Of a DNA stretch of 7,364 bases, positions 1-5,867 are shown in pieces (the first letter of the stretch is position 1; every line of letters starts with the position of its first letter). The stretch spans positions 1 through 7,364 of the forward strand of contig CAZYVD010000087.1 of assembly GCA_964651045.1 (NCBI GenBank), in the 5' to 3' direction. This stretch comes from CAZYVD01 sp964651045 (GTDB taxonomy: Bacteria; Zhuqueibacterota; QNDG01; DSAB01). The position numbers and the translations under genes are program-made. The notes beneath the pieces were generated by a model. That model was given only the letters and a program-made list of their open reading frames with translations, searched no databases and was not told where the DNA came from.

Positions 1-65
1 TAATATAAGATTTTTCCACCTTATTTACCTGTCCGAAAATTGGGGAGCACTACAGGGATAGTAGA

Positions 66-491
66 TTGATTGCTAATCTTATGCAATGTTTTGAGATTGG
101 GAATGCTTCACAGAGGGGAAGCTGCATGGAGGCAATAGAGTATGTTACTAAAGAAGAACCTGAATTTGCGGAGAACTGTCTCGATTTTGTAATCGATCAT
201 ATAGACGATGACGCTCCGAGGGTAAAATGGGAAGCAGCTAGAATAATCGGTAATGTTGCAAGCACCTTTCCAGAGAAAATAAAAAGTGCTGTGCCAAAGC
301 TTTTGGAAAATGCAACAGATAAAGGAACGGTTGTCAGGTGGAGTGCTGCCTTTGCCCTTACAGAGATTGCAAAGAATAATAAGAACCTAAAAAAAGAGCT
401 TGAAGAGAGGTTTAATGAAATAGTAAAAAAAGAGTCCAACAATGGTGTGAAAAAAATTTATTTAAAATATTTGAAGGCTGCTGTAGTATGA
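66..491 (+). CDS. HEAT repeat domain-containing protein
   Basis: Small all-helical protein of 141 residues, probably a cytoplasmic protein-binding scaffold; its partner is unknown. HEAT-type helical pairs can be seen at about residues 16-48, 50-82 and 87-120. The clearest are the PRVKWEAARIIGNVA stretch (51-65) and the VVRWSAAFALTEIA stretch (89-102), both with the usual Pro/Arg and small-residue pattern. There is no signal peptide or membrane segment. The start is TTG at 66, with AGGG at 54-57 eight bases upstream, and it gives the N-terminus I would expect for this family. The ATG at 81 lacks a ribosome binding site. The frame is open back to a stop at 6-8 with no ATG in between, so a longer non-ATG start cannot be excluded. 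It lies 86 bases before the methyltransferase gene, and a functional link to it is not established. Confidence 0.85.
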   Translation: MIANLMQCFEIGNASQRGSCMEAIEYVTKEEPEFAENCLDFVIDHIDDDAPRVKWEAARIIGNVASTFPEKIKSAVPKLLENATDKGTVVRWSAAFALTEIAKNNKNLKKELEERFNEIVKKESNNGVKKIYLKYLKAAVV

Positions 492-577
492 GGCAGGGCA
501 TGAAGAAATTTATAAATATACAAATCTAAAATTGTGCATGATGAAATGTTTTATTTATCTATCTACTCAGGTTAGAG

Positions 578-1234
578 ATGTTCTATTATGTTTTAATGAA
601 AATATTAGAATCTGCTCCATATAGATACGACAGAGCAATTAGAATGATTACATTTGGCAAGTTGGAAGATGCATACAGACGAATGGCATCTGTTGTTAAA
701 AAGGGTCAAAGGGTTCTGGATATTGGATGCGGTGCAGGGATGCTTACGATAATGGCAGCTGGGAAGGGAGCAGATGTCAAGGGTATAGATATTAACCCCC
801 AGATGCTTGAGGTTGCAAAGCAGAAGGCTGGAGAGGCAGGTTTAAGAGATAGAATAGAGTTGTGCGAGATGGGAGCAGCAGAGATCGATGCAGAGAAGGC
901 AGATAGTTATGATGTTGTCATGATTGGCCTCTGCCTTTCAGAGCTTGGTGATAATGAATTGGAGTATATATTAAAAGAGGTCAGGAGAGTATTGAAACCT
1001 GGCGGTCTTTTATTGATAGCAGATGAGGTGGTCCCCAATCATATAATAAAAAGGATCATTACCAGAACAGTAAGATTACCTCTCATGATTATAACCTATA
1101 TGATGACACAGACAACAACCAAACCAATAAAAGGCCTTCCTGAAAAGATTTTAAAGAATGGGTTTATCATAGAATCTATTAAGCTCGGCAGGATGGAAGA
1201 TTTTATTGAAATCGCGGCAAAGAAGGATAGATGA
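578..1234 (+). CDS. cpaM: Class I SAM-dependent methyltransferase, corrinoid protein-associated (CpaM-like)
   Basis: Class I methyltransferase of 218 residues, expected to transfer a methyl group from S-adenosylmethionine to an unknown acceptor in the cytoplasm. Motif I is VLDIGCGAG (46-54), the acidic residue that binds the SAM ribose is D71 in GID, the YDVVMIGLCLSEL strand spans 111-123, and the LKPGG turn spans 139-143. The N-terminal segment (ESAPYRYDRAIR, 11-22) matches my memory of the family called CpaM, found next to HgcAB-like fusion proteins. The next gene here is exactly such a fusion. The chosen ATG keeps that N-terminus; a second ATG at codon 7 is possible. The stop TGA (1232-1234) abuts the next ATG (1235), which suggests translational coupling. 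Class of enzyme is near certain; the CpaM name rests on memory of the family plus context, and the acceptor is not known. Confidence 0.88.
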   Translation: MFYYVLMKILESAPYRYDRAIRMITFGKLEDAYRRMASVVKKGQRVLDIGCGAGMLTIMAAGKGADVKGIDINPQMLEVAKQKAGEAGLRDRIELCEMGAAEIDAEKADSYDVVMIGLCLSELGDNELEYILKEVRRVLKPGGLLLIADEVVPNHIIKRIITRTVRLPLMIITYMMTQTTTKPIKGLPEKILKNGFIIESIKLGRMEDFIEIAAKKDR

Positions 1235-1513
1235 ATGATCCGTCTCAAATACATAATAATAAACATTGTTGGAACACTGTTAGGAGGGTTTCCCCTTCCG
1301 TGCAAGACAGGATTGATTAAAATTGGAAATCCGGATGGGCAGTCTCCCATTTTTGTTACGTGCAATTTTTGTATAACTGTTTCAAGAGTAAAGAGAGTGC
1401 TTGAAAAAAACGGAATTGATTGTTATCTATTAGTTGTCAACAGCAGAGGAATAAATGTATGGTGTTCTGCTGCAGGGGACATCTCACTGTTCATGATATT
1501 GCGTCCGCAGTAA
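1235..1513 (+). CDS. N-terminal fragment of HgcAB-like protein (corrinoid-binding part, truncated)
   Basis: This is the 92-codon frame that would actually be translated from the start of the broken fusion gene. Residues 1-81 are real HgcA-like sequence: the GLIKIGNPD segment, the VTCNF strand and the NVWC cap helix with Cys77. Residues 82-92 are out-of-frame sequence leading to a stop. It lacks the second half of the corrinoid-binding domain, so it is unlikely to bind cobalamin stably. It starts directly after the methyltransferase stop codon and has a good purine-rich ribosome binding site. It is best regarded as part of the 1235-2410 gene. Confidence 0.55.
   Translation: MIRLKYIIINIVGTLLGGFPLPCKTGLIKIGNPDGQSPIFVTCNFCITVSRVKRVLEKNGIDCYLLVVNSRGINVWCSAAGDISLFMILRPQ
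1475..1478 (+). other. Frameshift site 1: G-run one base short
   Basis: Four G residues follow the codons for NVWCSAA. HgcA-like similarity leaves the first frame here and resumes one frame over with GHLTVHDIAS. A run of five G would join the two without loss. As read, the ribosome meets a stop at 1511-1513. Confidence 0.7.
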
Positions 1514-1627
1514 AGGTCAGTGGGATTGGTAAACTGGTAAGTCACAGAAATTTGATCCTGCCTCAGCTTGCTGCTGTGGGTATTGAGGCAGAATCGATAA
1601 GGAAGATGGTGGGGTGGAATAACATAT

Positions 1628-1633
1628 GGGGGG
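1628..1633 (+). other. Frameshift site 2: G-run one base long
   Basis: Six G residues follow the codons for the KMVGWNNI segment. The expected continuation W-G-P-V-Y-A-A-W is reached only if the run has five G. This shift is opposite in sign to the one at 1475-1478, so the gene returns to its original frame. Confidence 0.7.
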
Positions 1634-1690
1634 CCTGTTTATGCAGCCTGGATTCCGGATTTTATTAAAAACAACTTTAAAAAGACAGAT

Positions 1691-2410
1691 ATGATGAGGA
1701 GGGTAGAATTTCCTCTCACTCAGCGCATTGAAATCGCGGTGATGTGGGCCTTCCCATTTTCAATCATTACAACTCTTCTATCGCTGCTGTTCTGGCCTGA
1801 GCTTACCATACAACTCTTGCTTCTAACATGGATTTTACCGCTTGTGATTTTTATCTCCTTTCCTTTATACAGCCGTCTATTAAATAGGAGAAAAAGGGGG
1901 GTCGATCTCAGCAAATACACTATTGTCTTTGATTTTGCACGTGTTCCAATGATCATAGAGGATGTCTTCATATTGTTCCTAATTATCTACACTATTTTAT
2001 TAAAAGAAGCCAACATGAACTTTTTCATACGCTGGAGTTTTGTTTCTTTAATTATTGTACTTTTGGTTAGTATCGATTTGATGGGCAGTACCCCTGTTTT
2101 TAAGAGCACGCTGCATGAGGAGCGCTTTCTTATGGTTTCTCTAGACCAAAAAAAGTGCAGGGGATGTGCGATGTGTAAGGAAGTATGTCCAAGAGCATGC
2201 TATGAGATGGACAGCAGGAAAAATAGAGCCGTGTTGGTAAGAGGGGAGAGATGTGTTCAGTGTGGTGCATGTATAGTCCAGTGTCGATATAATGCGATCT
2301 ATTTCAAATTTCCTGATGGAAGAACTGTACAACCAGAAGTTATCAAAAAATATAGATTGAATCTTATGGGTAAGCGTTTCCTCAGGCCAGGTAATGAGAA
2401 TAGAAATTAA
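1691..2410 (+). CDS. C-terminal fragment of HgcAB-like protein: membrane domain plus 2x[4Fe-4S] ferredoxin
   Basis: This 239-codon open frame holds the rear of the broken fusion gene. Hydrophobic, likely membrane-spanning segments lie at about residues 15-35, 38-60, 86-104 and 112-131. They are followed by the DLMGSTPVFKSTLHEERFL linker and a ferredoxin domain. Cluster I is C156, C159, C162 and C166 followed by Pro; cluster II is C188, C191, C194 and C198, with Arg199 where the classical motif has Pro. The coding frame extends upstream of this ATG to about 1634, and no ribosome binding site stands before 1691, so the ATG is probably an internal methionine. In a working fusion the ferredoxin would pass electrons to the corrinoid cobalt. 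Translated alone it would be a membrane-anchored ferredoxin, which I think unlikely to be its native form. Confidence 0.6.
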   Translation: MMRRVEFPLTQRIEIAVMWAFPFSIITTLLSLLFWPELTIQLLLLTWILPLVIFISFPLYSRLLNRRKRGVDLSKYTIVFDFARVPMIIEDVFILFLIIYTILLKEANMNFFIRWSFVSLIIVLLVSIDLMGSTPVFKSTLHEERFLMVSLDQKKCRGCAMCKEVCPRACYEMDSRKNRAVLVRGERCVQCGACIVQCRYNAIYFKFPDGRTVQPEVIKKYRLNLMGKRFLRPGNENRN

Positions 2411-2446
2411 AAAAAATATGCAACCTTTTTAATAGATAGATAGTCT

Positions 2447-2452
2447 TATAAT
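2447..2452 (+). promoter_or_regulatory. Possible -10 box before the 61-codon gene
   Basis: A perfect TATAAT lies 36 bases before the ATG at 2489, in a very A+T-rich gap. The hexamer 17 bases upstream (CCTTTT, 2424-2429) is a poor -35 match, so this is a weak promoter call that rests on the -10 box alone. Confidence 0.3.
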
Positions 2453-2488
2453 ATGCATAGATAAAAATCCAAACATTGAGATAAAAAT

Positions 2489-2674
2489 ATGAAACAGATT
2501 AGCAGGCATGAGGCAGAGGCACTGGTATATTCAAGTCAGGTAATCTCTTCGGATGTTGAACAGGATCATGAGGAGATGAGAATCTATTTTACTCTTGATG
2601 ATAGATCGGTCTTTATCTTAAAATATGATCTTCAGAATCACAAGAAGCGGTATTTCATTAAGGAAATTATTTAA
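2489..2674 (+). CDS. Small protein of unknown function
   Basis: A 61-residue soluble protein that I do not recognise. It begins MKQISRHEAEAL, has a charged middle (SDVEQDHEEMR, 21-31) and then alternating hydrophobic strands (IYFTLDD, SVFILKYDL, KRYFIKEII) suggestive of a small beta-sheet. It has no cysteine, signal peptide or membrane segment. TTGAG at 2476-2480 sits eight bases before the ATG as a modest ribosome binding site, and a TATAAT box lies further upstream. It stands alone, 78 bases after the HgcAB-like gene and 93 bases before the cell-wall operon, so context does not assign it. The start position and strand pattern look like a real gene rather than chance, but there is little else to support it. 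Confidence 0.6.
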   Translation: MKQISRHEAEALVYSSQVISSDVEQDHEEMRIYFTLDDRSVFILKYDLQNHKKRYFIKEII

Positions 2675-2705
2675 GAGAATAAGTTTCATTCTTCTTAATT
2701 CTCTT
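2673..2705 (+). repeat. Imperfect inverted repeat (hairpin) after the 61-codon gene
   Basis: AAGAGAAT (2673-2680) pairs perfectly with ATTCTCTT (2698-2705). The stem extends by AAG/CTT past a one-base bulge and encloses a 10-base loop. It starts inside the stop codon of the small gene and ends on the first two bases of the proposed -35 box at 2704. No T-run follows, so it is not a standard intrinsic terminator. It could be a weak transcript end or a protein-binding site. Confidence 0.35.
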
Positions 2706-2732
2706 GACCTTCCATAAAAAATATCATACATT
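2704..2732 (+). promoter_or_regulatory. Putative sigma70-type promoter of the MurNAc recycling operon
   Basis: TTGACC (2704-2709, 5 of 6 to consensus) and TACATT (2727-2732, 4 of 6) are separated by exactly 17 bases. Transcription would start near 2739, about 29 bases before the first gene of the four-gene operon. The position and spacing fit, but the region is A+T-rich and chance matches are common. Confidence 0.45.
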
Positions 2733-2767
2733 TTTAAAAATCCTTAATAAAAAGCGGCCATCTATAG

Positions 2768-3760
2768 ATGAGAATCGAAGAGGCGATTAACACTTTTTTG
2801 GAAAGGATCGTTGGCAGAATCGACACTATTGAAAGAATTGCTGGTGACGCCTCAATCAGAGAATATTTCAGGATATGGTCTAATAAAAGGAGTCTGGTAC
2901 TGTGTATCGATTCGAACCTTGCAAGGGAGGAGTATCAATTCTTTGCAGTGCACAACCTTTTCAGAGAAGAGGGGATTCCTGTTCCTGAGATATATGGTGT
3001 TGACAAGCAGAATGGATTTATTCTTTTAGAAGATGGAGGAGACAATCATCTTCAAAAGCAAGCATTCGGATTGGAACCAGATGAGATTGTTTTTCTTTAC
3101 AGAAAAATAATCGATATAATGGTCAGGATACAGACAATCTCCGGCAGGAGCGTAAGGCCGCCATTTTCAATCTGCTTTGATGTTAAAAAGCTCATGTTTG
3201 AATTCGATTTTTTCATCAAAAACTCATTGGTCGAATATTTTGAATCTAATTGTTCAGAAAGGGTACTCAGCGAGCTTAGGGATGAATTTCTGAAAATATC
3301 TAACATTCTATTTCGTCCGGATCTTTTTGTGCTTAATCACAGAGATTATCACAGCAGAAACATTCTGATAAGTCGGTCTGGTCCTCTCATAATCGACTTT
3401 CAGGATGCACGTATGGGGCTGCCTCTCTATGATGCGGTCTCTCTTCTCAGAGACTCATATTTTATGCTTGAACAAAATATAGTCTTTGAGCTAAAGGAGT
3501 ATCATTTTTCGCTGCTGAGAGAAAATGGTTTTGATAAAATGTCTTGGGACGAGTATGAATATTATTTTGATATAATGGGTTTTCAGAGAAATATAAAGGC
3601 GCTGGGCACTTTTGGATATCAGATAGTACATAGAAACAAAAGATTCTATGAGAAGTATATCTTTCCTACAGTAGAATATTTATATGAGTATGCAGAGAGA
3701 AGGGAAGAGGTGAAGAGGGCAGGTGAGATTGTTCTGAACATCATCGGGAGTAGAGGATGA
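2768..3760 (+). CDS. amgK: Amino-sugar (MurNAc/GlcNAc) anomeric kinase, AmgK-like, APH phosphotransferase family
   Basis: A 330-residue cytoplasmic kinase of the aminoglycoside phosphotransferase fold. AmgK phosphorylates the anomeric hydroxyl of MurNAc and GlcNAc with ATP. The sequence shows the AmgK-type N-terminal GDASIREYFRI (26-36), the hinge-like LLEDGG (86-91), the catalytic loop HRDYHSRN (191-198) with the presumed base D193 and metal ligand N198, and IIDFQD (208-213) with metal ligand D210. The YDAVSLLRDSY (221-231) and QRNIKALGTF (273-282) segments are also typical of AmgK-type proteins. An in-frame stop (2765-2767) directly before the ATG fixes the start; the ribosome binding site is weak. 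The stop overlaps the next gene by four bases (ATGA), and that gene is a MurU-like nucleotidyltransferase, the usual AmgK partner. An antibiotic-resistance role is unlikely. The exact sugar is inferred. Confidence 0.86.
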   Translation: MRIEEAINTFLERIVGRIDTIERIAGDASIREYFRIWSNKRSLVLCIDSNLAREEYQFFAVHNLFREEGIPVPEIYGVDKQNGFILLEDGGDNHLQKQAFGLEPDEIVFLYRKIIDIMVRIQTISGRSVRPPFSICFDVKKLMFEFDFFIKNSLVEYFESNCSERVLSELRDEFLKISNILFRPDLFVLNHRDYHSRNILISRSGPLIIDFQDARMGLPLYDAVSLLRDSYFMLEQNIVFELKEYHFSLLRENGFDKMSWDEYEYYFDIMGFQRNIKALGTFGYQIVHRNKRFYEKYIFPTVEYLYEYAERREEVKRAGEIVLNIIGSRG

Positions 3761-4707
3761 AGGCTTTTATTCTATGTGCAGGTTATGGAAAGAGATTGCA
3801 GCCACTCACTAAAAGATGGCCAAAGCCGCTGATTCCTGTTCTGAACCTGCCTTCAATATGTTATTCATTATTCCTGATAAAAGAGGCTGGTATAGAGGAA
3901 GTAGTATGCAACCTTCACTACCGGGCAGGCGAGATTATCCAGTTCTTTAAAGAGAACGATTTTTTTGGACTCAATGTTTCATTCTCGATCGAGGAGGAAT
4001 TGCTTGGCACTGGTGGTGGATTAAAGAGATGTGAGGAGCTGTTATCAGGCGAGGAGTTTGTTCTGATAAACAGCGATATCATTACTAATGTGAATCTTAC
4101 TGATTTGATTGAATCACACAGATCATCTGCAACGCTTCTTGTTTATAGATCCAAAAGGGCCTCAGAAATAGGAAGAGTCGGAATAGTTGGCAGCAGGGTT
4201 GTTGATTTTGAAAACATGCTGGGAAGTGAGAGGTTTTCCGATTTTGTATATACTGGAGTAGCAGTCGTGGAGCCATCCATTTTTCGATATTTAAAATCTT
4301 CATATTCAAGCATTGTCGATACAGGATTTACTGGTCTAATAAAGAACCATTCGATTGGATTTTTCGAACATAGAGGATTCTGGATGGATATAGGATCCAT
4401 TGATAGATACTGGAATGCAAACATAAAAAGAAGGGATGAGATATTGGGACTTAAGAGCAGGATTGAGGACATGCTCGGGTTGACTCCATCTATGATAGAT
4501 CGTCCTGAAAGAATTGAGAAATCTTCTGTAATAAGAGATTCTGTTATTGGGCGGGATGTCGAAATAGGTACTGGAGCAGTAGTGGAGGAGTGTGTGATTC
4601 TTCCAAATTCGACAGTCGGCTCATACGAAAGAGTATCCGGTTGTATAGTCTACCCGGATGGTATGATTGAGGTTAGAGACTCTAGTTTTGAGGTTGAAGC
4701 ATGGTAA
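3757..4707 (+). CDS. murU: Sugar-1-phosphate nucleotidyltransferase, MurU-like, with C-terminal hexapeptide-repeat tail
   Basis: A 316-residue cytoplasmic enzyme that joins an NTP and a sugar-1-phosphate to make an NDP-sugar and pyrophosphate. The nucleotide-binding signature LCAGYGKRLQPLT (6-18) followed by PKPL (22-25) is intact. ETGGG is replaced by GTGGG (84-88), the metal-binding Asp is D107 in NSDI, and GFWMDIGSIDRYW (207-219) supplies the late metal and sugar site with D211. Pseudomonas MurU is only about 220 residues. Here a left-handed beta-helix-like tail (about 256-305: SSVIRDSVIG, VEIGTGAVVEE, ILPNSTVG) is added, as in GDP-mannose or glucose-1-phosphate nucleotidyltransferases. 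Placement between an AmgK-like kinase and a NamZ gene points to MurNAc-1-phosphate uridylyltransferase activity. By sequence alone, a GlcNAc-, glucose- or mannose-1-phosphate substrate remains possible. Confidence 0.8.
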   Translation: MKAFILCAGYGKRLQPLTKRWPKPLIPVLNLPSICYSLFLIKEAGIEEVVCNLHYRAGEIIQFFKENDFFGLNVSFSIEEELLGTGGGLKRCEELLSGEEFVLINSDIITNVNLTDLIESHRSSATLLVYRSKRASEIGRVGIVGSRVVDFENMLGSERFSDFVYTGVAVVEPSIFRYLKSSYSSIVDTGFTGLIKNHSIGFFEHRGFWMDIGSIDRYWNANIKRRDEILGLKSRIEDMLGLTPSMIDRPERIEKSSVIRDSVIGRDVEIGTGAVVEECVILPNSTVGSYERVSGCIVYPDGMIEVRDSSFEVEAW

Positions 4708-5867
4708 AGACAGGTCTTGATAAATTTGTTGAAGAGTCCGGTAAGTACAGGAAAAGAAGCATAGCATTGATTGCAAATCAGACATCTGTCGTGCATGATC
4801 TTGAGTATAGCTGGAATGTGCTTAAAAGAGAGGGTATCGTGATAAAGAGGATTTTTTCACCCGAACATGGAATCTTCTCTACAGAGCAGGATCAAGTGGC
4901 TGTAGAGCATCAGCCAGACATCGGCATAGAAATAGTGAGTCTATATGGTGATTCCGACTCCTCGATTGTGCCGGATGAGGAATTTTTAAAGGATATTGAT
5001 CTGGTAATTTTTGATATTCAGGATGTTGGGTCGCGATATTATACATATTTGAATATGATACCCTTTTTTATGAAGGCCATAGAGCATACTGGAATCGAGA
5101 TGATGATTCTCGACAGACCAAATCCTCTTGGCGGGCTCAGGGTAGAAGGCCCTCTGCTGGACGTCGAATTTAGCTCATTTGTCGGGATCTATCCTGTTAC
5201 TGTTCGCCACGGCCTGACACCAGCAGAACTTGCTTTCCTTTACAAAGATATGAGAAAGATCGACATAGAGCTTTCTGTGAAAAGAATGGAAGGCTGGAGA
5301 AGAAGTATGCTATATGATGAAACCGGTCTTCAATGGATTCCGCCCTCTCCAAACATGCCTACTACAGATACTGCAATGGTCTATGCAGGATCCTGCCTCT
5401 TTGAAGGGATCAATGTGTCGGAGGGAAGGGGAACTACAACGCCTTTTCAAATTATGGGAGCCCCATTTATTCAATCTGATTCTTTGGCAGATCGCCTTAA
5501 TAGATATGATTTGCCCGGAGTATTTTTTCGACCAGTATATTTCAAGCCGTGTTTTAATGAGTACTCTGAAGAGATGATAGGAGGCATATTTATTCATGTA
5601 ACAGATTCTGTTGAGTTCCATTCATTCCTCACAGGTGTTGCAGTAGTAAAGACGATCTATGATCTCTATCCGGACAGGGTCGTGTTTAAGAAGGGTGTAT
5701 ACGAATTCAACACTGCCCATCCTGCTTTTGATCTTCTTACTGGAAGTTCAGTGATTAGAGAGATGATAATAAGTGGAGCAAGCCTTGATGAGATTTTTTC
5801 ATTGTGGCAAAAGGACGAGAAGGAGTTTTTAGAAATAAAGAGGGAATACCATCTCTATGGGGATTGA
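4701..5867 (+). CDS. namZ: Exo-beta-N-acetylmuramidase NamZ (DUF1343), apparently cytoplasmic
   Basis: A 388-residue protein of the DUF1343 family, which includes the exo-lytic N-acetylmuramidase NamZ that removes MurNAc from non-reducing ends of peptidoglycan fragments. Family motifs appear in order: ANQTS (25-29), FSPEHG (52-57), DIQDVGSRYYTY (105-116), DRPNPLGG (138-145), RHGLTPAE (169-176), PPSPNMP (214-220) and EGINVSEGRGTT (235-246). Glu55 in SPEHG is a candidate catalytic residue, from memory of the family. Many members are secreted, but this one begins MVKTGLDKF and has no signal peptide. An in-frame stop at 4695-4697 lies two codons before the ATG, so no leader is hidden upstream. 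It overlaps the nucleotidyltransferase gene by seven bases and the transporter gene by 11. It probably acts on imported MurNAc-containing disaccharides. Confidence 0.88.
   Translation: MVKTGLDKFVEESGKYRKRSIALIANQTSVVHDLEYSWNVLKREGIVIKRIFSPEHGIFSTEQDQVAVEHQPDIGIEIVSLYGDSDSSIVPDEEFLKDIDLVIFDIQDVGSRYYTYLNMIPFFMKAIEHTGIEMMILDRPNPLGGLRVEGPLLDVEFSSFVGIYPVTVRHGLTPAELAFLYKDMRKIDIELSVKRMEGWRRSMLYDETGLQWIPPSPNMPTTDTAMVYAGSCLFEGINVSEGRGTTTPFQIMGAPFIQSDSLADRLNRYDLPGVFFRPVYFKPCFNEYSEEMIGGIFIHVTDSVEFHSFLTGVAVVKTIYDLYPDRVVFKKGVYEFNTAHPAFDLLTGSSVIREMIISGASLDEIFSLWQKDEKEFLEIKREYHLYGD

Larger units (their letters stand above)
1235..2410 (+). pseudogene. HgcAB-like fusion protein (corrinoid domain + membrane domain + ferredoxin), two frameshifts
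   Basis: Three reading-frame pieces form one broken gene for a membrane corrinoid/iron-sulfur protein related to HgcA and HgcB of mercury methylation. The first piece (1235 to about 1477) has GNPDGQSP (31-38) and the cap-helix motif NVWC (74-77), whose Cys77 corresponds to the cobalt-ligating cysteine of HgcA. The second piece (about 1477-1632, a different frame) continues with HRNLILPQL-type HgcA sequence. The third (1634-2410, the original frame) continues with PVYAAWIPDFIK, four hydrophobic segments and two [4Fe-4S] motifs. Adding one G to the run at 1475-1478 and removing one from 1628-1633 restores 391 residues. Without repair, the first frame stops at 1511-1513. AGAAGGA at 1221-1227 is a good ribosome binding site. 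Known fused HgcAB-like proteins are distinct from the separate HgcA and HgcB, and their role is unsettled. I cannot tell real mutation from assembly error. Confidence 0.82.

Noticed and set aside
492..577. Possible promoter before the methyltransferase gene (TTGTGC at 532-537)
   Set aside because: No adequate -10 hexamer is found at 16-18 bases; the TATCTA and TTATCT candidates match poorly.
1235..1633. Programmed ribosomal frameshifting in the HgcAB-like gene
   Set aside because: Two shifts of opposite sign within 155 bases at plain G-runs, with no obvious slippery heptamer or stimulating structure, fit indels better than programmed recoding.
1420..1668. Stand-alone 82-codon gene
   Set aside because: Its first 19 or so codons overlap the correct HgcA-like frame and its last residues are out of frame; only the middle is real coding sequence, belonging to the fusion gene.
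2406..2433. Perfect 8-bp inverted repeat ATTAAAAA / TTTTTAAT overlapping the HgcAB-like stop codon
   Set aside because: The stem is A-T only with a 12-base loop in a very A+T-rich gap. It is too weak and too likely by chance to call a terminator.
2432..2443. Short ATAG tetranucleotide repeat
   Set aside because: About three units in an A+T-rich gap is within chance expectation.
2768..3760. Aminoglycoside resistance phosphotransferase
   Set aside because: The Brenner-type motif is shared by the whole family, but GDASIREYFRI, QRNIKALGTF and the adjacent MurU-like gene point to a cell-wall sugar kinase.
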